Below, piece after piece: positions 16,390 to 24,764 of a stretch of DNA of 30,931 nucleotides (positions within the stretch are counted from its first letter, which is position 1; each line of letters opens with the position of its first letter). The notes under the pieces are model-generated. The model ran no database searches. It was given only the letters and a program-made list of their open reading frames with translations, and had not been told where the DNA came from. The DNA comes from an uncultured Clostridia bacterium. Lineage in GTDB: Bacteria > Bacillota > Clostridia > Oscillospirales > CAG-272. The translations under genes were made by a program, and so were the position numbers. Where the stretch lies: the NCBI GenBank assembly GCA_937894775.1, contig CALAXC010000221.1:1-30931 (forward strand), read 5' to 3'.

Positions 16390-16814
16390 GAGATATTGAA
16401 AACACAGACCTTCAGCGAGCAAAAGCACTTTTGGCAGACGGTGTTTTTACCTGCGTAGTAATAAGCGGTGATCGTCTTTTCACAAGTACGGAGAGAGGCG
16501 TGAAGCCGTTGCTCGAGCTATTGGAGGGGCAGAGCGGTGAAGGCGGAGTGGCGGCAGATAAGGTCGTAGGAAAAGCCGCGGCATTTCTTTACGTGTTGCT
16601 TGGTATAAAGATTTTATATGCAAACGTTATAAGCGAGTTGGCGCTTGACGTCCTCAAGAAGCATCAAATAAAAGTCTTTTATGCAAATACTGTTCCTATG
16701 ATACGAAACAGGACCGACACGGGTTACTGTCCTATGGAGCAGGCGACTTGTGATATAGACGATCCAAAGGAAGCCTTTGACGCGATAAAAGCTACTCTGA
16801 AGTCATTAAAGTAA
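16386..16814 (+). CDS. DUF1893 domain protein
   Basis: This 142-residue protein is of the DUF1893 family, which has a cytidine-deaminase-like fold known from structural genomics but no proven activity. Family-like blocks seen are GDRLFTSTERGVKPLLELL near residues 28-46, the Ala/Gly-rich DKVVGKAAAFLYVLLGIK helix (about 58-75), and the C-terminal NRTDTGYCPMEQ stretch (about 108-119). No signal peptide. Its ATG overlaps the stop of the aldo/keto reductase (ATGA), so translation is coupled. DUF1893 genes beside redox genes are common in Clostridia, but the function here cannot be read from sequence. Confidence 0.87.
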   Translation: MRDIENTDLQRAKALLADGVFTCVVISGDRLFTSTERGVKPLLELLEGQSGEGGVAADKVVGKAAAFLYVLLGIKILYANVISELALDVLKKHQIKVFYANTVPMIRNRTDTGYCPMEQATCDIDDPKEAFDAIKATLKSLK

Positions 16815-16829
16815 CGTCGGGAGATTTTT

Positions 16830-18080
16830 ATGAGCATATACTATGTTGATTTTTTGAACGGAGATGATCTTAACAGCGGTCTTTCGCCTGAAGAACCGAA
16901 AAAGGATCATTCCTCGATAGATATAAAAGCGGGAGATAGCCTGCTTTTTCGCAGAGGAACTGCTTTGCGAGGAATGTTGAAGATCACAGCGGGAACAGAC
17001 CGAGCATCGATACGTTACGGTGCTTACGGAGAGGGAGAAAAACCGATATTTTGCGGTTCTTCCGACGTAAGCTCGTCTGAATGTTGGGAAGTGACAGACA
17101 GAAAAAACGTGTGGCGATGTAAAAAAATTATCGACGGTGACGTAGGTAATTTTGTTCTTGATGGAGAATGTGTTGCGACTTTTCGATGGAATAAAAACGA
17201 ATTGTCACAGAACGGAGATTTTTATGACAGCCGTTTTGCTGACGGAGAGCAGAGAAGACGTAATTATTCAAAGCAAGATGTGTTATTTTATTGTGACGAA
17301 GCGCCTTTTGAAAAATATAAAAGCATCGAGTGCGTGTCTTACGGAACACGGGTTCTCGGTAAGATTACCGACAATATAATAATCGAAGATCTTTGCTTTA
17401 TGAACAGCGGAGTTCACGCGTTGGCGGGAAGAGGGAAAAACGTAACTGTCAGAAGATGCGAATTTAAAAATATCGGTGGCTGTGCGTGGAACAGTGATCT
17501 GAAAATAAGGTTCGGAAACGGTGTTGAGTTCTGGAATTACGGTGAGAATGTTTTGATAGAGGAGTCTGCTTTTGAAAACGTATACGATTCCTGCGTAACG
17601 CATCAGGGAGCTGCGCCCGAGCTTCTTCCCGCAAAGAACTTTTTGTGCGTAAATAACAGCTTTGACACTTACGGAATGGCGGCTCTTGAATTGCGCGATG
17701 CCGTTGGAATAAATCTGGTTTTCAAAAATAATGTTTGCAATAATGCGGGCTGCGGATTTGCTATGCTTGGGGAGGAGCTTCCGAGAAGCTCTGAAATATG
17801 GCCTCAGCCTATGGGACATCATATATTTTTGTGGAGAATGGAAGAGCCTACAGACGGAGGATGTGTTGAAATAACCGATAATGTTTTTAAGAATGCTCCT
17901 GTCGGAGCGGCTGTATATTCTATAATCTCACAAGAAGCGGAAAAACAGTTTTTTATCGATCGAAATCAATATATGCCTAACGAAAAGCTTTTGGTTCGTT
18001 TTTCAGGAGTTGATTTTTGCGATCTTGAAGGGTATGCAAGGCGCACGGGGAATGATCTGAACAGTGAATATATTGTATAA
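16830..18080 (+). CDS. Right-handed parallel beta-helix protein
   Basis: This 416-residue protein has an N-terminal block YYVDFLNGDDLNSGLSPEEP (4-23) and FRRGTALRG (about 46-54), the start seen in many pectate-lyase-like right-handed beta-helix proteins. Repeated strand-turn units follow from about residue 180 to 380: IIIEDLCFMNSG, VTVRRCEFKNIGG, VLIEESAFENVYDS, LVFKNNVCNNAG, VEITDNVFKNAP. These folds usually bind or cleave polysaccharides. I see no signal peptide, so it may act inside the cell on imported sugars, or be exported in another way. It begins 15 bases after DUF1893 with GGGAG upstream and closes the operon before a terminator. Catalytic residues cannot be assigned. Confidence 0.85.
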   Translation: MSIYYVDFLNGDDLNSGLSPEEPKKDHSSIDIKAGDSLLFRRGTALRGMLKITAGTDRASIRYGAYGEGEKPIFCGSSDVSSSECWEVTDRKNVWRCKKIIDGDVGNFVLDGECVATFRWNKNELSQNGDFYDSRFADGEQRRRNYSKQDVLFYCDEAPFEKYKSIECVSYGTRVLGKITDNIIIEDLCFMNSGVHALAGRGKNVTVRRCEFKNIGGCAWNSDLKIRFGNGVEFWNYGENVLIEESAFENVYDSCVTHQGAAPELLPAKNFLCVNNSFDTYGMAALELRDAVGINLVFKNNVCNNAGCGFAMLGEELPRSSEIWPQPMGHHIFLWRMEEPTDGGCVEITDNVFKNAPVGAAVYSIISQEAEKQFFIDRNQYMPNEKLLVRFSGVDFCDLEGYARRTGNDLNSEYIV

Positions 18081-18084
18081 AATA

Positions 18085-18123
18085 AACAAAAAGAGGAGGA
18101 AAATTTCTCCTCTTGTTTTTTTT
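18085..18123 (+). terminator. Intrinsic terminator
   Basis: AAGAGGAG (18091-18098) pairs with CTCCTCTT (18107-18114), extended by weaker A-T pairs, followed by G and a run of eight T. It ends the aldo/keto reductase operon. Confidence 0.9.
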
Positions 18124-18130
18124 AAATAAC

Positions 18131-18159
18131 TTGCAAGATAAAAAATGATATGATATAAT
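18131..18159 (+). promoter_or_regulatory. Promoter of the MBL lipoprotein operon
   Basis: TTGCAA (18131-18136), 17 bases, TATAAT (18154-18159), with TGA directly before the -10. The leader is AT-rich and about 60 bases long. Confidence 0.85.
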
Positions 18160-18225
18160 TAAATTGATATATTATATTGTATTATATTATTATCCGTATA
18201 GAAAATAACTGTTTTGGAGGTTGTT

Positions 18226-20157
18226 ATGAACACGAATATCAAAACCAGGATAATATGCTTATTGCTCGCATTAATAATGATGCTTGCCGTTTTTACGTCT
18301 TGCAACATTAAAGATGATGGTCTTTTAGGGGCTGGTGAAAGCATTTCTGACAGCTCTGATATTTCTTCTGATGTCGACAGTAATACGGCAACGCAGGAAA
18401 CAGAGAAAAAGGGAACTTCGAATAATAAAACAGAGCAGAAAAAAGAGACTACTATAGTCACAACTACAGCGGACGGCGGAAAAGAGGTAATGGTAAAATC
18501 CGATCCGAATCTTACTCCGCTTACTATAAGCACCGGTTCTACGTCGTCTTACAAGATAGTGTCATTTTATAATACAAGTCTTTCTTCAATAAAGACGTTT
18601 ATAAGTGATCTTAAAACTAAAACAGGTGTAAGCTTTACTCCTACCGTTATTAGTGATACAACGGGGATCAGCGGAAAACAGATAGTTATAGGTAATTTTT
18701 CAAATCTTAATTCTATTAAGGGAGCTCCTGCATTTAAGTCTTGGACAGGTGCAGCGGTTACCGTAAGCGGTAATACTATATATATAGCCGTTGCCGAAGA
18801 AGGACTTCTTGGAAATGTTCTTACAAGCTTTGTTAATAAGATCCAAAAGGTCGGAACAAACGGATTCGGTGTTGCGGCAGATCTTAAATTTGCTTATGAT
18901 AAATGTGCTATAAGCGAGTATCTTCCTACATTTGTTGCCTCAGCAGGAACAAACAAAGGACTTTACAGCTCAGGCGGAGGAAATTATCAGCTTACGTACA
19001 AAAACGTAAATGCAACCGACGTTTCGAATTATTGCTCTAAGCTTATCAGAAGCGGATTTTCACTCCATCAGCAGAATATGATAAATACTAACAGCTTTTA
19101 TCTTTATGTAAAAGGTGATACGATAGTTCATGTTAATTGGTTTGCAAAGCTTAAGCAGTTTTCTATCGTTTACGGACCTAAGACATACCTTCCTGCAAAG
19201 AAGGCTGTTACGGGTTACAGCAAAAAGGTTACCCCCACTATAACTCAGTTGGCTCTCGGTGAAACGGGAACTTCTATTGTAATTCAGCTTGAAGACGGAA
19301 GCTTTGTTCTTATAGACGGCGGGCTTGGAAGCGGTGATAACTATGCAAAGGACAGTAAAACACTTTGGAATTTCTTGAGCTCTAAGGTCGTAGGCGGAGA
19401 AAAGCCTCGTATTACTTGGGTAGTAACTCATATCCATACAGACCACAGACAGCTCTTCCAACAGTTTATGCCACAATATAAAGACAAGATAAAGCTTGAG
19501 CTTGTTGCGTGGAATATGCCTGATTTTAATGAGATAGATGCTAAATATGCGCCTAACTGGAAAGAGGGAGAAACTAAGCCTGCAAAGAATTATGCAAAGC
19601 CTGTTGCGAATCTTAATAATATAATAAAGACCAACTATCCCGGAACTCCGATATATACCTTCCATACGGGAGAAAAGCTCTATCTTCCCGGTTGTGAGAT
19701 AGAGTTTTTGGCTTGTCACGAAGATTATTATCTTAATAATTTTGTTTGGATAAACGATACGTCGGCTGCATTCCGTATAACTATGCAGGGAAAGACGATG
19801 ATGATATTCGGTGACTGTACGGCAGACGTTAATAATAAGATAATGACTGCCGCATTCGGAAATTATATTAAGAGTGATATAATGCAGGTAACTCACCACG
19901 GTGTAGGGGGAGGAACTCTTGCTACATTTAAGGCGGTCGACCCTGATATTTGTTTGTGGTCGGTGAATAAGAATATATTTGACAGCGACGTAAGAGCAAC
20001 GGGTTCGTCTACAAAGAATCCTGAAAATGTTTGGTTGCGCGCATCATCGGGTAGTGACGGACAGAGGGCGAGAAAGCACTATCATCATTCCTCTACTACA
20101 ACGATAACGATTCCGTCGATGGCGGTAAGCGTAACTAAAGTTTATACAGACCGTTGA
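18226..20157 (+). CDS. Extracellular lipoprotein with metallo-beta-lactamase fold
   Basis: This 643-residue protein has a lipoprotein signal peptide with lipobox FTSC and lipidated Cys26, so it should be tethered outside the membrane. A low-complexity Ser/Thr/Glu linker runs from about 30 to 90. A beta-rich region of unknown type follows (about 90-340). The C-terminal part is a metallo-beta-lactamase-fold hydrolase: FVLIDGG near 365, HIHTDH (402-407), GDCT (529-532, Asp530 bridging) and THHG (556-559). This arrangement is closest to the ComEC/Rec2-type MBL branch. The substrate is unknown. The start is the ATG at 18226, 5 bases from GGAGG; an earlier in-frame TTG overlaps the ribosome site. 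The stop nearly touches the next gene's ribosome site, so the two form an operon. Confidence 0.88.
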   Translation: MNTNIKTRIICLLLALIMMLAVFTSCNIKDDGLLGAGESISDSSDISSDVDSNTATQETEKKGTSNNKTEQKKETTIVTTTADGGKEVMVKSDPNLTPLTISTGSTSSYKIVSFYNTSLSSIKTFISDLKTKTGVSFTPTVISDTTGISGKQIVIGNFSNLNSIKGAPAFKSWTGAAVTVSGNTIYIAVAEEGLLGNVLTSFVNKIQKVGTNGFGVAADLKFAYDKCAISEYLPTFVASAGTNKGLYSSGGGNYQLTYKNVNATDVSNYCSKLIRSGFSLHQQNMINTNSFYLYVKGDTIVHVNWFAKLKQFSIVYGPKTYLPAKKAVTGYSKKVTPTITQLALGETGTSIVIQLEDGSFVLIDGGLGSGDNYAKDSKTLWNFLSSKVVGGEKPRITWVVTHIHTDHRQLFQQFMPQYKDKIKLELVAWNMPDFNEIDAKYAPNWKEGETKPAKNYAKPVANLNNIIKTNYPGTPIYTFHTGEKLYLPGCEIEFLACHEDYYLNNFVWINDTSAAFRITMQGKTMMIFGDCTADVNNKIMTAAFGNYIKSDIMQVTHHGVGGGTLATFKAVDPDICLWSVNKNIFDSDVRATGSSTKNPENVWLRASSGSDGQRARKHYHHSSTTTITIPSMAVSVTKVYTDR

Positions 20158-20174
20158 TGATCAAGGAGGGCATT

Positions 20175-22361
20175 ATGAGGAAAAAGATATTGTCATTAAT
20201 ACTTTCATTCGTTATTGTTTTAACGGTTTTTGTTCCTTTTACACTTTCTTTTTCAAGCATTTCTGCGGGCGCTGTAAGTTATACGGCTGATTCGAGCTGG
20301 TATAATGCAAATGCAAGTGTTCTTGAAATAAACGACATCCCCGATTTTATAGCTTTTATGGAAAAAATGAACGAGCTTGGAACAACGGATAACGGCGCAA
20401 AGCTTGGTGTTACGGGAAATCTATCCGGAATTTCTTGGTCGGGAAAAATGCCTTTCGAGGGACAGACTATAATTCTTAACACAGATATAGTTTTAAATCC
20501 CGGTATTACTTTTGGCACAAACGGTCCTTCAAATTCGTCGGCATATAAGTTTAACCGTACAACAAAGCAGGTTGGCTTTGGCGGTATTTTTGACGGTCAA
20601 GGACATACGATAAGCGGACTTTATATTTCTTCAAATAAGGGCGGTTCAGGCTCTATATTCGGTGTAGGCGGAGCGGCAACAAAGCGAATGAACGTAGTCG
20701 TAAGAAATTTGCAGATAAAAAATTCTTTAATAGAGAATTCTGCAATGGGCGTAGCTTCGATATTCTCAGGCGCGGCATTTAACAGCCATGTGCTTATAGA
20801 AAACGTTTATTCCGAGGTAATATTAAAATCTACGGCAGCCACTGTGAGCACTGACAGTAAGTTGAAAACGTCTATAATAGGCGTTAATATGGGAGGATTT
20901 TGCGCTACTGTTGGCGGAAATCTCAGCATTGTCAACTCTATTTATGCGGGAACATTTGTTACCGATACAAGCAAAACTCCTAAGAAATACATTGGCGGAA
21001 TGGTTGGAAATATAACCAATAAAACGATAAATAACGTTGGTTATTCGGGAAATCTTACCGTTGAAAATAGCGCTTACTACGGAAAATTTGAGGGAAGCGG
21101 CGTTTATATCGGAAAGCTGTCGGGAGACCAGACAGCAGGCACTACCGTTATTGTAAACAATTCGATATTCGGTGGAACTATGAAATCTACCGCATCATTT
21201 ACACCCGGTAGTGGTGCTAATGAAAAGGCTTCAACGTATTTTGTTGGAAGACTTATAGGCTTGTGCACAAGTAATTATACACTTAAGATAGCCGGAACTG
21301 TGGCTACTTCGACATATAGAGGCTCTACTGCTGTTGGAAATTATAACTCATTGTCTGCGGCAAATACAGGTTCATCTGTTGATGTAACCGTAGGGATAGA
21401 GTCTAATTTAACAATTGCTTATACGAGTTCCAGCATTTTTGCTCCCAATTGGGTTGCGCAGGGAACAAGAACGGGATATCCTGTTCCTGCAAACTATATT
21501 ACACTTTTCGGTATAGAAAGCTTGAAGCATAATTATGTCACGGAATTACCGCTAACCGCAAGAGATCTTTTTGATCAGCTTGGTACAAAGATAGCAAATG
21601 ACGGAATTTACACCGAGGATTCATACAGACATTATTCCGATGCTTATGATGAAATAGTTGCTATGATCTTTGCTGACGGTACAGATCTTTCGGCAGTGAA
21701 TGTTCCTGCGCTCAAGCAAAAAGCAGAAGCGTTGCTTCGTACACCTTTGCAGGCAAAGAAGGATGAACTTCATGCGGTACTTGGCGATAAACTCAGCGCC
21801 GATATTTATACTGAAGAATCATATTCCGCTTATTCTACGGTATATGATGCTATAGCTAAGTGTATAGATGATGCGGTAGATATTGCGGCACTTGAAGAGA
21901 TAGACGTGCCAGATCTTAAAGCGGGCGCAGAAGCTAATTTGGTTTTGTTGATCGTTGCTAAGAAGGCAGAGCTCTTAGAAAAGCTTGGAGAAAAGATCAA
22001 AAATACCGATAATAAATATACCGAACAGTCTTACGAAGAATATAGCGCATTGTATGATGATATAGTTGAAATGATCAATAGTGTATCTGAATTATCGGCA
22101 TTGAATTCCTTTAATGTAATGAATAATAAGTTTATAGCGGAATCAAAGCTTGTGCTCTCGGTTGTTGATATTCCTGAATCCGAAGCTCCCGCGACTGAAG
22201 TGCCTACCGAGGCTCTTGCTACGGAAAGCGAGGAGGAATCGCAGAAGGGAATGGATGTCATTGATAAGAAAGGATGCGGATCGTCACTCGGAATAGCGAG
22301 TGTGACAATAGTATCTCTTATCGGTGCAGCAGGTGTAATGATCACTAAGAAAAGAAGATAA
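20175..22361 (+). CDS. Cell-surface repeat protein with C-terminal membrane anchor
   Basis: This 728-residue protein has an N-terminal signal peptide (about 1-34, ending SISAGA). Residues ~50-440 are Gly/Asn-rich and strand-like with FDGQGHTISGLYI and VRNLQIKNSLIE, the pattern of GLUG/beta-helix surface domains. Then come three helical repeats of about 60-65 residues (starting near 463, 525 and 594), each with a YTEESY or YTEDSY signature, like FIVAR/sugar-binding helical modules. The end is KKGCGSS, a hydrophobic segment and KKRR: a membrane anchor of a kind often seen in gut Firmicutes, without LPXTG. The start is the ATG at 20175 with AAGGAGGG. It is 17 bases after the MBL lipoprotein gene, suggesting a shared surface role. 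Confidence 0.85.
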   Translation: MRKKILSLILSFVIVLTVFVPFTLSFSSISAGAVSYTADSSWYNANASVLEINDIPDFIAFMEKMNELGTTDNGAKLGVTGNLSGISWSGKMPFEGQTIILNTDIVLNPGITFGTNGPSNSSAYKFNRTTKQVGFGGIFDGQGHTISGLYISSNKGGSGSIFGVGGAATKRMNVVVRNLQIKNSLIENSAMGVASIFSGAAFNSHVLIENVYSEVILKSTAATVSTDSKLKTSIIGVNMGGFCATVGGNLSIVNSIYAGTFVTDTSKTPKKYIGGMVGNITNKTINNVGYSGNLTVENSAYYGKFEGSGVYIGKLSGDQTAGTTVIVNNSIFGGTMKSTASFTPGSGANEKASTYFVGRLIGLCTSNYTLKIAGTVATSTYRGSTAVGNYNSLSAANTGSSVDVTVGIESNLTIAYTSSSIFAPNWVAQGTRTGYPVPANYITLFGIESLKHNYVTELPLTARDLFDQLGTKIANDGIYTEDSYRHYSDAYDEIVAMIFADGTDLSAVNVPALKQKAEALLRTPLQAKKDELHAVLGDKLSADIYTEESYSAYSTVYDAIAKCIDDAVDIAALEEIDVPDLKAGAEANLVLLIVAKKAELLEKLGEKIKNTDNKYTEQSYEEYSALYDDIVEMINSVSELSALNSFNVMNNKFIAESKLVLSVVDIPESEAPATEVPTEALATESEEESQKGMDVIDKKGCGSSLGIASVTIVSLIGAAGVMITKKRR

Positions 22362-22381
22362 ATTTGCTAATTAAATAAAAG

Positions 22382-22438
22382 AACTGTCTTACACAGCGGT
22401 ATCTTTAGTGGATGCTATGCGGTGTGGGACAGTTTTTT
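22382..22438 (+). terminator. Intrinsic terminator
   Basis: AACTGTC (22382-22388) and ACAC (22391-22394) pair with GTGT (22422-22425) and GACAGTT (22428-22434). A T-run to 22438 follows. It separates the surface-protein operon from the TIR operon. Confidence 0.85.
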
Positions 22439-22520
22439 GTTTGGGATTTTGATTAGTGTTTTATCGATTTTATATGTCCTTGAAAATATGACTGAATATG
22501 GGGGAAATTGTTGAAAATTA

Positions 22521-22548
22521 TTGACATTTGTGTTAATTATGATATAAT
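22521..22548 (+). promoter_or_regulatory. Promoter of the ATPase/TIR operon
   Basis: TTGACA (22521-22526), 16 bases, TATAAT (22543-22548), with TGA before the -10. The hexamers are consensus, so the operon may be expressed without an activator. The leader of about 47 bases shows no obvious operator or riboswitch. The rest of 22439-22602 is AT-rich and holds no gene I can see. Confidence 0.88.
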
Positions 22549-22602
22549 GTAAATATATATTGGCATATTATATTCTATTATAAATTTTTGGAGGATTTTA
22601 AG

Positions 22603-24738
22603 ATGGCAGATGTGAAATTAAATGATGCGCAGAGAAGCATACAAGAAAAGTATTCTAAAATTTCAGAGGTAGTTAAAAATGCTAAAAATGCTTTGATCGC
22701 AAGCCGTACATCGGAGGGATTTGTGGATAAAAACTATATGGATACTCCCGGTGTTTTGGCGGAATCTACGGCTTTGATAGGACTTCTTTTGCTTGTTGAA
22801 GCGTTCTATAATAATGCGGTTGATGAGGACGGCAGTATTAATCCTGTAATTAAAGAGGTTGAATCTATAGTTGATTTTGAAAAAGATATAGATACTATAA
22901 AAGATATACAAAAATCCTCTCTCGAATTAATAAATACTTGGTATGAAGCTGAGGGCTTTACGGCGAAGCCTTTGGTTAACCGTGATTATGAAGATCTTTT
23001 TAATAAAGAAGACGAGTTTGCTGCATATATCGACTCGGTTACTTATATTCTTTCCGCAACTATTTTGTCACGTTGGCTCGATACCCAGAAAAAGCTTGTG
23101 CTTGACGTAGAGCTTCGAGAATTAAATACAAAGCTTCTCATAAAGTCTCTCGATCTTTTGCTTAAGGCTCAGCATGATGACGGTCTTTGGGGATTTCGCG
23201 CTGACGCTAAATCCGAAAGCACCCTTTTCTTTACTTATTCCGCAGGTGTTACTATAGCGGACTTCTTTGATTATATACTTGGAGAAATCGCTTATACATT
23301 GTATCCCGATAAGAATGAGGATGAACAAGAAGCCTTGTGTGAAGAGTTTAAGGATAAAGAGCTTCTTAATGAAATAAATAAAGTTCTTGGCGGGGATATT
23401 GAACAGCGAGTAATAGATGCGCGAGCAAAGACGCAGAATTGGTTGCTTTTTGAGTGTCTTTCCAGAATGCCTAAGATTGCTCAATGTACCGCCGCGACTG
23501 AAAAGGAACAAGATGCTTATAAAAATAAGCTTGGAATGTGGATTGATAATACGGATCAATATTCTAAATATTTTAATCTTAATTATTCGTACTATCTTAT
23601 AGACCTTATGGTCGTTCTTTCTACCGATAAGCGTTTTAATGAGATTTGTTCGGACTTTAACAGTGAAGAGTGGATCAAATTCGATAAAGCCTGCAAGGAA
23701 ATACTTGATGAGCAGGATTACAAGTATTATTTTGGTAAAATGCGTGATGCGAATATAGCTGATTTCTGGGTTAATTTCGTGGCTCAGACTATTCACGCTT
23801 CGAGAGCGCAATATATGGTTGCTTCGAGAACCGGAACAAAGTATTGGGATAAGGCAGAATTAAAGGTTCAATGGGTACATCCTGATTTTGAAGATGAGTG
23901 CGAAGCAATTGCCAACGATCAAACTAATAATAAACCCGTTCGTGATCCTGCAATAGTTCCTATGGCGCTCAGAGCTAATACTAACTTTAGTTATTATATT
24001 TCACTCCAACCTGATATGGAAGTCGATCGTCTTTTCAAAGATATATGCAACGAACTTGCTGTAGCTGATAGCAAGTATACGGTGGTTGATCTTTGGGATC
24101 AGAAAAATTATAACATTCAACTTACTGAGCGTTCTATAGAGGCGGTTGTTGACTATTACGATTATTTGAACAAGTATGAGTGTTCTCAGCTTATTGATGC
24201 GCAGCAAACGTCAAATGTTCAAGCAACGTCTGTTACTGTTGAGAAAGCAAGTGAAAAATCTCCTTTTGAAAAGGCGCTTGAAGATAAGATAGCGGAATAC
24301 CTTAACAGTGCTGAAGGACAGGCACTCATTGAAAAGAAGGTTGCCGAGCAGATATCCAAAGCAGTTAAAGTTGAGGAATCTGCGCCTATTGCGGTAGCGG
24401 GTGGAATTCCTTCCGATGCTGACATTCTCGATTGGATGGAAGGCGTTGCACAACTTCTTGCACAGTCTACCGATTTGAGTGAAATCCGTAACGGTTTGTT
24501 AGAACAGATGATAGATCTTTTTGAGCAGCTTCGTATCTGGAGTTTCCGCCGAGCTCTTGATGAAAGCGGATTGGATTGGAATGAAAATAAGATAGCTACA
24601 GTATCGCGTGATTATGAAGAACGTCGCAGAGCATTATTAAAAGCAATTGGCGTTGACGTTGAAGCGCGTGACCGAAATGATCATATCGATGATTTGGAAG
24701 ATCTTTATGCTGAAGTTAAAAAGCTCAGACGCAAGTGA
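22603..24738 (+). CDS. Large helical protein with QW-like (alpha/alpha-toroid) motif, first gene of the TIR operon
   Basis: This 711-residue soluble protein is predicted mostly helical. The motif QHDDGLWGF (190-198) resembles the QW motif (QxxDGxWG) that marks alpha/alpha-toroid proteins such as prenyltransferases and terpene cyclases. Only one clear copy is seen and no DxDD or DxxD catalytic motif, so a non-enzymatic toroid scaffold or sensor is more likely. Residues ~530-600 are charged and linker-like (EKALEDKIAEYLNSAEGQ), and the last ~100 form helical, coiled-coil-prone segments ending AEVKKLRRK. The start is the ATG at 22603 spaced from GGAGGA; a TTG at 22588 overlaps the ribosome site. 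The next gene follows after 26 bases. The family is not recognised; the fold call is inference. Confidence 0.85.
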   Translation: MADVKLNDAQRSIQEKYSKISEVVKNAKNALIASRTSEGFVDKNYMDTPGVLAESTALIGLLLLVEAFYNNAVDEDGSINPVIKEVESIVDFEKDIDTIKDIQKSSLELINTWYEAEGFTAKPLVNRDYEDLFNKEDEFAAYIDSVTYILSATILSRWLDTQKKLVLDVELRELNTKLLIKSLDLLLKAQHDDGLWGFRADAKSESTLFFTYSAGVTIADFFDYILGEIAYTLYPDKNEDEQEALCEEFKDKELLNEINKVLGGDIEQRVIDARAKTQNWLLFECLSRMPKIAQCTAATEKEQDAYKNKLGMWIDNTDQYSKYFNLNYSYYLIDLMVVLSTDKRFNEICSDFNSEEWIKFDKACKEILDEQDYKYYFGKMRDANIADFWVNFVAQTIHASRAQYMVASRTGTKYWDKAELKVQWVHPDFEDECEAIANDQTNNKPVRDPAIVPMALRANTNFSYYISLQPDMEVDRLFKDICNELAVADSKYTVVDLWDQKNYNIQLTERSIEAVVDYYDYLNKYECSQLIDAQQTSNVQATSVTVEKASEKSPFEKALEDKIAEYLNSAEGQALIEKKVAEQISKAVKVEESAPIAVAGGIPSDADILDWMEGVAQLLAQSTDLSEIRNGLLEQMIDLFEQLRIWSFRRALDESGLDWNENKIATVSRDYEERRRALLKAIGVDVEARDRNDHIDDLEDLYAEVKKLRRK

Positions 24739-24764
24739 TAGATTAGTCAAGGGGGGATTGAACA

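Noticed and set aside
19060..19899. 279-codon open frame on the minus strand
   Set aside because: Antisense to the MBL lipoprotein gene over its catalytic region; no promoter or ribosome site of its own.
21563..22160. Helical repeats of the surface protein considered as a DNA-level tandem repeat
   Set aside because: Similarity is at the protein level only; the nucleotide copies have diverged, with no direct repeat or sign of recent expansion.
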